Assembly (NCBI GenBank): GCA_023432025.1
Contig: JAEYVE010000301.1
Location: 1 to 21,185, forward strand
Source of the DNA: Pseudomonadota bacterium
Lineage (GTDB): Bacteria > Myxococcota_A > Polyangia > Polyangiales > Polyangiaceae
Length of the DNA: 21,185 nucleotides
Reading direction: 5' to 3'
Shown here piece by piece: positions 15,598-21,185 of this stretch. A model generated the notes under the pieces. That model had not been told where the DNA came from. It did not search any database and was given only the letters and a program-made list of their open reading frames with translations. How positions within the stretch are numbered: position 1 is the first letter of the stretch; every line of letters begins with the position of its first letter. Both the position numbers and the translations under genes were made by a program.

Positions 15598-16596
15598 TCA
15601 GGCGACCGTCTCCGGCAGGTCCGCCAAAATCTCGGCGATGACGGCGTCCGTGGTGACCGACTCCGCCTCACCCTCGAAGTTCAAGAGCACCCGATGCCGC
15701 AGCGCGGGGGCCGCCACCGCGCGCACGTCGTCCAAGCTGGGCGCGAAGCGCCCGGCGAGGAGCGCTCGAATTTTGGAGCCCAAGAGCAACGCCTGGGCGC
15801 CGCGCGGCGAAGCGCCGGTCGAGACGAAACGACGCACCTTCTCGCTGGCGTCCGGCGTGGGGTGCGTCGCCAGCAGCAAGCGCACCGCGTAGTCCTGAAC
15901 GTGACGCGGCACCGGCACCGCGCGCACCGTGCGCTGAAGCGCCACCACTTCTTGGCCGGTGAGGACCGGCTCGACGGAGCCGCTGTGCTCGGTCGTGGTG
16001 CGGTCGATGATGAGGTGCAGCTCCTCCCGCGTGGGGAACGGCACCTGCAGCTTGAAGAAGAAGCGGTCGAGCTGAGCCTCGGGCAGCGGATACGTGCCCT
16101 CCATTTCCAGAGGGTTTTGGGTAGCGAGCACGAAGTACGGCTCCTCGAGCTCGTACGTGGTACGCCCCACCGTGACGCGGTGCTCCTGCATGGCCTCCAG
16201 GAGCGCGCTCTGGGTTTTCGGCGTGGCGCGGTTGATTTCGTCCGCCAAGACAATCTGCGAAAACACCGGGCCCTTGCGAAACTCGAAGCGCTCGGCGCCG
16301 CGCGTTCCTTCCTCCACGACCGTGGTGCCGATGATGTCGGCGGGCATGAGGTCCGGCGTGAACTGGATGCGCGAAAACTCGAGGCTGACTGCCTGCGCCA
16401 AGGTGCGCACCAAGAGGGTTTTGCCCAAGCCGGGCACGCCCTCGAGCAGCGCGTGAGAGCCCGCCAACATGCAAGCGAGCACCCCGTCCACCACGTCCCG
16501 GTGACCCACGATCACCTGAGAAATGGTCTCGCGTAGGGTTCCGACCTTCTGCTGGAAGCTCTCGACCTCGGCCTTTGCGATCTGCGTTTCGCTCAT
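15598..16596 (-). CDS. MoxR-type AAA+ ATPase
   Basis: MoxR ATPases are chaperone-like hexameric AAA+ proteins that act on VWA-domain partners to mature or assemble other proteins. The 332 residues include Walker A GVPGLGKT (53-60), the family segment FTPDLMPADIIGT (79-91), Walker B IVLADE (115-120), sensor 1 with LATQN ending at Asn161, an arginine-containing LPEAQLDRF and the sensor 2 region STGASPRGAQALL. Every ATPase motif is intact. Start ATG at 16596 has only a weak GGAAAG upstream. The 128-nt gap to the preceding gene may carry an internal promoter, but I see no clear box. Confidence 0.95.
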   Translation of the reverse strand: MSETQIAKAEVESFQQKVGTLRETISQVIVGHRDVVDGVLACMLAGSHALLEGVPGLGKTLLVRTLAQAVSLEFSRIQFTPDLMPADIIGTTVVEEGTRGAERFEFRKGPVFSQIVLADEINRATPKTQSALLEAMQEHRVTVGRTTYELEEPYFVLATQNPLEMEGTYPLPEAQLDRFFFKLQVPFPTREELHLIIDRTTTEHSGSVEPVLTGQEVVALQRTVRAVPVPRHVQDYAVRLLLATHPTPDASEKVRRFVSTGASPRGAQALLLGSKIRALLAGRFAPSLDDVRAVAAPALRHRVLLNFEGEAESVTTDAVIAEILADLPETVA

Positions 16597-16724
16597 CGTT
16601 CGCTCGTTCTTTCCGGCTCCACTCTGCTCGCTCGCTCACCGATCGGCCAGCTCCACCACCCGCCGGAGCCCCCGACTCGGACAGGGGCGCGAAACACGGA
16701 CGACTGTTCGAGCGCGCCGGCGCG

Positions 16725-18758
16725 CTACTCGCGCGGTCGGATCAACTGAAAGTACCTACGCACGTAGAACCGATAGCCGGGAGGAACCGATTCCCGCTCG
16801 ATGACGTCCTCCGCCACCGTCTTGTAATCCGTATAGATGCGTTTGTAGTCCGGACTCGAAAAGCCGCGCTCCGCGGCGCCGTAGATGGACTCGCTCGAAG
16901 CCGTACCCTGCCCCGTGTCCGCTGCGACGGCCGCTACGTCTTGGGTTTCGCTCGCCGCCGCGCTCGGCTGCTCGCCAGCCACCGAGGGGTCGTGTGCATC
17001 GCCCGGGGCACGCCCCGTGCCTGGCTGCTTTCCAGCGCCCTCGCCCGGCGCTTGGCCGCTGCCCGCCATCGGTAGGGGCTTGCCGTCCGCTCCGAGCGCC
17101 ACACCTTGCCCTGCCGGGCTGGGCCGTGCGCCCCCGGGCTGACCTCCTGGTTTGCCCTCGCCCTTACTGCCGGGTTTGCCGCCCCGCGCGCGCTCGCGGA
17201 GCCGCTGCAGGCGCTCGGCGTAGTCTTGGTCTTGCCCTCCGCCTTGCGCCTTTTGTTGACGCAAGAGGTCGCGCATTTCGCGCAAGCGCTTCAAGAGCTC
17301 TTCTTTCTCTTTCTTGCTCTGCTGCTTTTGCTCGAGCTTTTCCAAGGCCTGTGCGCTCTGCTCCATGAACTCCGACGAGCGCCCCTGCTCCTTCATCAGC
17401 TCGCGGGCTGCCTCTGCCAGCTGCTTGTCCAACTCACTCAGCTCGGCCGCTGCCTGCTCCTGTCTTTTCTGGCGGCGCCCCAGCTGCTCCAGCCGACGTT
17501 CGGTTCGTGCCAGCTGCTCCTGCTCTGCGGGCGTGGCGGTGTTGGCCGCCTTCTTTTCGAGAAGACGCTTGCGCTCGGCCTCCAAGGAGGCGCGCTCGGC
17601 CTCCGTCGCTTGCTGTTGCTTCTTACTTTCCTGACTCGCGCGCTCCAGTGACTTGCGGAGCTCGTCCAGCTCGGCGCGGCTGGGTGGGGCGCTCTTCTGC
17701 TTCAGCCGCTCGGCCAGCTCACGAAGCGCTTGCTTGGCGTCTCCCAGCCGAGCCTCTTCCAGCGCTTGTGCCGCCGGTCGGCTGAGCGAGGAGCGCTGGA
17801 GCTCGCGCGCCATCTCGCGCAGGCCTTCCTCGAGCGCCTCCGCTTCGAGAGCCGAACCGGAAAGCGCACGTTCCAGCGCCTCGATGCGACGGAAAGCCTC
17901 CTCGCGATCCAGACGACGCGCGGCGACGTCCTCCACGAGTTGGTTGAAGCGCTGCACGGCGGCCTGGGCCTCGGGTGTCGTCGTTTCCGGCACCAGCTCG
18001 CGCGCCATTTCTCGGAGCAGCTCCACGTCGTCCTCGAGGAGGAGTGTGGTTTGGACCGGCGGTGGCGGGGCCACGACCACCGGTTCCCGCTGGCGCACCT
18101 CCACGAGCGCCAGCGCTCCCAGCCCGGCGGCCAACACCCACGCCGCTCGCGAGCCGCGGGGTGATTGAAGAGGCACCGCGCCAACCGGGTCGAGCTTCGG
18201 CAGGTGCTCCAACGCATCCGTCACGGCCAGCCGAGTGAGCGCAGCGCTCCGTGCGTCCGCAGGCGGTTCGACGGCTTCGAACTCGAGCGCCGTCGTCAGG
18301 CGATCTTCCAGAGCGTGGTGGCGGTCCAAGGCAAGCGCCCCTTCGTAGGGGCGCGCGTGCTTTCGTGCGCGCGACCACGACAGCGCGGTCACCGCAAGAA
18401 AACCTCCCACGACGAAGGCACCCAGCCAGGCGACCACCCGCGGCTCGGGCGCCGCGACCTTCACGAATGCGAGCGCTCCGACCGACGCGAGCAAAGGGTA
18501 GGGGCTCGCGGCGACGAAACGTTCAGCGAAGCGGTTCAGAAACAGCCTCGTGGAAGCGCGCCGCGCCGCTCGTTTCACGAGCTCGAGCGACGGCGTGTCC
18601 GCGCGGCCTCCGCCGGGTGCCCCCTCGGGTGAGCCGTTCGGTGAACCGATCGCGGTCGAACCGACCGCGGCGGGGGTGGTGACGGGACGCGAGCTCACGA
18701 CCTCCGAGTCTATCTCGCGCTTCGGCTTCGCGCAGGCAGAACGCCAGAGAGCCCACAT
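16725..18758 (-). CDS. DUF4175-like coiled-coil membrane protein
   Basis: The product is about 677 residues with hydrophobic segments near 84-100, 107-127 and 205-221. A very long Glu/Lys/Gln/Arg-rich coiled coil follows (about 240-525), then a Gly/Pro/Gln-rich linker (526-600) and a short ordered C-terminus (626-677) ending VPPGYRFYVRRYFQLIRP. It resembles DUF4175-type proteins found next to moxR/DUF58/batA genes. The coiled coil probably spans or lines the periplasm as a stalk, which is inference. The ATG at 18758 has no clear ribosome binding site. An upstream ATG (18878) would overlap the divergent regulator gene, and a GTG at 18698 lies only 2 nt after GGAGG. It is probably first in the operon and is divergent from the response regulator, with 45 bp between starts. 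Confidence 0.82.
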   Translation of the reverse strand: MWALWRSACAKPKREIDSEVVSSRPVTTPAAVGSTAIGSPNGSPEGAPGGGRADTPSLELVKRAARRASTRLFLNRFAERFVAASPYPLLASVGALAFVKVAAPEPRVVAWLGAFVVGGFLAVTALSWSRARKHARPYEGALALDRHHALEDRLTTALEFEAVEPPADARSAALTRLAVTDALEHLPKLDPVGAVPLQSPRGSRAAWVLAAGLGALALVEVRQREPVVVAPPPPVQTTLLLEDDVELLREMARELVPETTTPEAQAAVQRFNQLVEDVAARRLDREEAFRRIEALERALSGSALEAEALEEGLREMARELQRSSLSRPAAQALEEARLGDAKQALRELAERLKQKSAPPSRAELDELRKSLERASQESKKQQQATEAERASLEAERKRLLEKKAANTATPAEQEQLARTERRLEQLGRRQKRQEQAAAELSELDKQLAEAARELMKEQGRSSEFMEQSAQALEKLEQKQQSKKEKEELLKRLREMRDLLRQQKAQGGGQDQDYAERLQRLRERARGGKPGSKGEGKPGGQPGGARPSPAGQGVALGADGKPLPMAGSGQAPGEGAGKQPGTGRAPGDAHDPSVAGEQPSAAASETQDVAAVAADTGQGTASSESIYGAAERGFSSPDYKRIYTDYKTVAEDVIERESVPPGYRFYVRRYFQLIRPRE

Positions 18759-18766
18759 TTCGCGGC

Positions 18767-18795
18767 TTGACCGATGAGGCAGAGCCAGCGTCAAT
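18767..18795 (+). promoter_or_regulatory. Possible promoter of the receiver-H1 gene
   Basis: TTGACC (18767-18772) is followed after 17 nt by GTCAAT (18790-18795), a moderate -10 match. The start would fall at about 18802-18804, at the ATG itself, so the transcript would be leaderless or use the next in-frame ATG at 18819. No Shine-Dalgarno sequence precedes either ATG, which fits leaderless initiation. The match could be chance. Confidence 0.3.
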
Positions 18796-18803
18796 AGGCC
18801 TCG

Positions 18804-20234
18804 ATGGCGACGAACGACATGGCCCTTATCCTGGTTGCGGACGACGAACCAAGCACGCTGGCGCTCGTCGCCAGCCACCTGCGCGGCAAGGGGTACCGCG
18901 TGATCGAAGCGAGCGACGGCGACGACGCGTGGGACAAGGCGTGTCGTGAGCTACCCGATCTCGTCGTGCTCGACGTGATGATGCCCGGCATGAGCGGGTG
19001 GGAAGTGTGCCGCAAGATTCGCGAAGCGGTGTCGCTCGCTCACACGGGCATCGTGATGCTCACGGGCATCGGAGAAACTCTCAATGAGCTCACATCTCCG
19101 CTCTACGGCGCGGACCACTACTTGGACAAGCCGTTTCAGTTTCAGAAGCTCACCGAGCTCGTGCAGGCCACGCTCGAGGAGCGCAAGGCGGGCGCGGTGG
19201 GTCGCCCGGAGCCGCAGGCTGCAACCGAAACGAAGAGCAGCAAGAAGCCCAAGTCCCAGCGCCGAGTGAAGGCGGAGGGCGCAGAGGACGCACCCGTCGA
19301 CAGCACGGAAGCGCCCGAAAAGCCGGCGGAAGCAAAGGCCCCAGCCCAAGCATCCGGCGCGAAAGCGAAGCCCGCAAAGGCCGACCGCGCGACCGCGCCC
19401 AAGGCCCCCTCCAAGCTGGAGTCGGCGAAGAAAGCCATCGCCGAGAAGACCACGACGAAGAAGCCCGTCGCCTCGAAAGCCAAGTCCGCGGGCGCATCGG
19501 ACGCCAAGAAGGTCACCGCAGCTCCCCGCAAGAAGGCGGACGCCAAAGCGAGCGCCAAGAAACCCACCGAACCCAAGAAGGCCGCGTCCAAACCGTCTGC
19601 CAAGGCGGAGCCCAAGACCGCAGCGCGTGGCAAGGCGAAAGGAGCCGCCTCACCCGCCGGAAAAGCCGGAGCAGCGCGAGCTACCAAACAGCTCACAGTA
19701 GAGACCAAGGCCATCAAGAAATCCGCGCCGACTGCCGCCAAGACGAAGCCCCCCGCGAAGAGCACCTCGCCGAAAGCCAAGGCGCCAGCAAAGGCTCCAG
19801 GCAAACCGGCCAAGGCGCCCGCAAAGGCCCCAAGCAAACCGACCAAGGCGCCCGCAAAAGCCCCAGGCAAACCGGCCAAGGCGCCCGCAAAGGCTCCGGG
19901 CAAACCGACCAAGGCGACCGCAAAAGCGAGGAAGGCCCCACCCGCCGTCAAGACGGCATCCCCGGCGAAGTCGAGCAAGACGGCGCCCGTAGCCAAGACG
20001 CCCGCCAAACCGACCAAAGCTCCGCCCGTCAAAAAGCCGAGCTCCTCGCCCCAAGCCGCTCCCGCCGCCAAGGCTGCAAAGGCCAGCGGCAAGCCCACCA
20101 AGGCGCCCAGCAAACCTGCAAACGCACCCGGCAAACCCGCAAGGGCACCTGTGCCCACCAAGGCGATCGCCAGCGCGGCTGGCGCCCCACCGAAAGCCAA
20201 GTCGGGAAGCAAGGCCAAGCGCAGCGTGGCCTGA
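18804..20234 (+). CDS. Response regulator with histone H1-like tail
   Basis: Residues 6-122 form a complete CheY-like receiver domain: acidic pair Asp13-Asp14, phospho-acceptor Asp57 in VVLDVMMPGMSG, Thr87 in VMLTG and Lys109 in YLDKPF. Instead of a usual output domain, residues ~125-476 are a disordered Lys/Ala/Pro tail rich in KAPAK, KPAKAP and KPTK motifs. It resembles the C-terminus of eukaryotic histone H1 and of AlgP from Pseudomonas. Such tails bind DNA or RNA without sequence specificity, so phosphorylation-controlled nucleoid or RNA binding is the inferred role. No AT-hook RGRP is seen, which separates it from CarD-like HMGA tails. There is no histidine kinase gene nearby. Start ATG at 18804 or 18819. 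Confidence 0.9.
   Translation: MATNDMALILVADDEPSTLALVASHLRGKGYRVIEASDGDDAWDKACRELPDLVVLDVMMPGMSGWEVCRKIREAVSLAHTGIVMLTGIGETLNELTSPLYGADHYLDKPFQFQKLTELVQATLEERKAGAVGRPEPQAATETKSSKKPKSQRRVKAEGAEDAPVDSTEAPEKPAEAKAPAQASGAKAKPAKADRATAPKAPSKLESAKKAIAEKTTTKKPVASKAKSAGASDAKKVTAAPRKKADAKASAKKPTEPKKAASKPSAKAEPKTAARGKAKGAASPAGKAGAARATKQLTVETKAIKKSAPTAAKTKPPAKSTSPKAKAPAKAPGKPAKAPAKAPSKPTKAPAKAPGKPAKAPAKAPGKPTKATAKARKAPPAVKTASPAKSSKTAPVAKTPAKPTKAPPVKKPSSSPQAAPAAKAAKASGKPTKAPSKPANAPGKPARAPVPTKAIASAAGAPPKAKSGSKAKRSVA
19779..19910 (+). repeat. 33-bp in-frame tandem repeat, four units
   Basis: Four consecutive 33-bp units start at 19779, 19812, 19845 and 19878 and encode an 11-residue repeat KAPAKAPGKPA or KAPAKAPSKPT, with a fifth partial unit after them. 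Units alternate between ending in PA and PT, which suggests duplication of a 66-bp pair. The unit keeps the reading frame, so copy-number change would lengthen or shorten the tail without breaking it. Confidence 0.9.
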
Positions 20235-20270
20235 GCGCGTGGTCGAACCCCCGTAACGTCAAGAGCCGCC

Positions 20271-20295
20271 GGCCCGCGCCGCTTCGGCGCGGGCC
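20271..20295 (+). terminator. Strong GC hairpin after the receiver-H1 gene
   Basis: GGCCCGCGCC (20271-20280) pairs perfectly with GGCGCGGGCC (20286-20295) around a 5-nt loop, 37 bp beyond the stop codon. There is no U-tract, so it is not a classic intrinsic terminator. It may stabilise the mRNA 3' end or act with Rho. Confidence 0.4.
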
Positions 20296-20366
20296 CCTGC
20301 GGGCCCCAAGCGGGCTCCGCGTATCGCCGCACGCCGTAGCCCGTCGCTCCGCTCACCCAGCGCGCC

Positions 20367-20737
20367 GCCGCCGCTCGACGCTCAGCGCGCCGCCTCGCCG
20401 CTCAGCGCATCGTAGACCGCCTCACTGCTCACCCAGCGCGTGTCGCCGCTCAGCGCGTCGCCGCTCCGCGCACCCCAGCGCGCCCAACACGGCCGCGCCG
20501 CCGCTCGACGCTCAGCGCGCCGCCTCACCGCGCAGTGCATCGTAGACCGCCGCTCCGCTCACCCAGCGCGCCCAACACGCGCGCGCCGCCGCTCGACGCT
20601 CAGCGCGCCGCCTCACTGCTCAGCGCATCGTAGACCGCCTCACTGCTCACCCAGCGCGTGTCGCCGCTCAGCGCGCCCCCGCGCGCCCAACACGCGCGCG
20701 CCCAGCTCGGCGCTCTCACAGCGCGCCGCCTCACTGC
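20367..20737. repeat. Complex GC-rich direct repeats
   Basis: A 91-bp segment at 20367-20457 recurs at 20585-20675 with only two mismatches, and a more diverged copy starts at 20497. Between copies, CGCGCCCAACAC recurs (near 20480, 20567 and 20683), as does the short word CTCAGCGCG. The frames are Arg/Ala/Ser-rich and not protein-like. Apart from this and the hairpin at 20271, I see nothing between the receiver-H1 gene and the helicase stop codon. Confidence 0.8.
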
Positions 20738-21185
20738 TCAGCGCGCCTCGCCGCCCCGCGCGCCCCAGCGCGCCGTCGCGCGTCGCACCGCCTCGATGTC
20801 GTCGGTGCGCACCGCGGGAGGCAGCGCCGCCAGGAGACGCTTGCCGTACCCCTTCGTGTGGATGCGCTCGTCGAGCAGCGCCACCACTCCGACGTCGTCT
20901 TGACGGCGAATGAGCCGGCCAAAGCCTTGCTTCAACGCGATGGCTGCCTCCGGCACCATGAGGTGCGCGAAGGCGCTCTTTCCTTGCGCTTCGAGCGCCT
21001 GCCCGCGCGCCTGAACGACCGGATCCGTCGGCACCGCAAATGGCACCTTTTCGAGCACCACGAGCCGCAGCGCCGAACCCGGCACGTCGACGCCCTCCCA
21101 AAAACTCTGCGTGGCCACCAAGACACCACGACCACTCGCGCGGAACGCGCCGAGGAGAGCGCCCATCGGGCGCACTCCTTGAAGC
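20738..21185 (-). CDS. dinG: DinG-family ATP-dependent helicase, C-terminal part (5' end outside window)
   Basis: The frame is open to the right edge, so the N-terminal part lies beyond 21185 and only the last ~148 residues are seen. They match the C-terminal helicase domain of DinG/XPD-like superfamily 2 enzymes: ATQSFWEGVDVPG (motif V region), VVLEKVPFAVPTDPVVQAR, and KQGFGRLIRRQDDVGVVALLD (motif VI with the arginine fingers), then GYGKRLLAALPP. DinG proteins unwind DNA 5'-3', often with an iron-sulfur cluster in the missing N-terminal part, and help clear R-loops and replication blocks. The first visible GTG (21175) is inside the domain and is not the start. The stop lies next to the repeat block. 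Confidence 0.88.
   Translation of the reverse strand, partial: LQGVRPMGALLGAFRASGRGVLVATQSFWEGVDVPGSALRLVVLEKVPFAVPTDPVVQARGQALEAQGKSAFAHLMVPEAAIALKQGFGRLIRRQDDVGVVALLDERIHTKGYGKRLLAALPPAVRTDDIEAVRRATARWGARGGEAR

Noticed and set aside
19142..20356. 404-codon minus-strand frame rich in Ala/Gly/Leu opposite the H1-like tail
   Set aside because: It looks membrane-like only because it is the complement of Lys/Ala/Pro codons. It runs through the receiver-H1 gene and has no start context.
20440..20913. 157-codon plus-strand frame across the repeat block
   Set aside because: It is made of repeated Arg/Ala/Ser/Pro words from the DNA repeats and overlaps the helicase coding region on the other strand.

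Overview
This is a GC-rich window whose gene content points to Myxococcota, most likely Polyangia or a relative. The pointers are a HrcA/CIRCE-type groESL operon, a MoxR/VWA membrane operon, a fibro-slime lipoprotein, a response regulator with a histone H1-like tail, and a sigma-54-type promoter. Lineage is inferred from style and content, not from a marker gene. Most genes lie on the minus strand.

Layout. Positions 1-800 carry no protein gene I can support. They do hold a compact set of signals on the plus strand: an excellent sigma-54 -24/-12 box (373-388), then three stem-loops ending in a perfect intrinsic terminator (505-542). I read this as an unannotated small RNA of about 140 nt whose middle hairpin displays a C-rich loop with an exact anti-Shine-Dalgarno hexamer. 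It converges on the groESL operon (2750 to 811, minus), which has a CIRCE operator, a matching promoter and its own terminator. A 59-bp tandem repeat island follows (3090-3300), then an orphan plus-strand gene (3492-4085) preceded by a palindrome and a leader hairpin. This gene shares a bidirectional terminator (4244-4270) with a convergent fibro-slime lipoprotein gene (5405 to 4305).

From 18758 down to 5580 is a long minus-strand run: a DUF4175-like coiled-coil membrane protein, MoxR AAA+ ATPase, DUF58 protein, BatA-like VWA protein and a second membrane protein with two VWA domains. After these come a small secreted DUF5666-like protein, tyrosyl-tRNA synthetase, a homocysteine S-methyltransferase-like protein without its zinc cysteines, and glutamate-cysteine ligase. 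Several junctions overlap by 1-4 nt, so translational coupling is likely. The first five genes look like a MoxR-VWA envelope chaperone or assembly module. The last two look like a thiol-metabolism pair.

On the right, divergent from the MoxR operon, is a receiver-domain response regulator with a ~350-residue Lys/Ala/Pro tail (18804-20234). It is followed by a GC hairpin, about 400 bp of non-coding repeats, and the 3' part of a DinG-family helicase gene that runs off the window.

The strongest candidates for something undescribed are the sigma-54 small RNA, the receiver-H1 fusion, and the zinc-less methyltransferase coupled to gshA.
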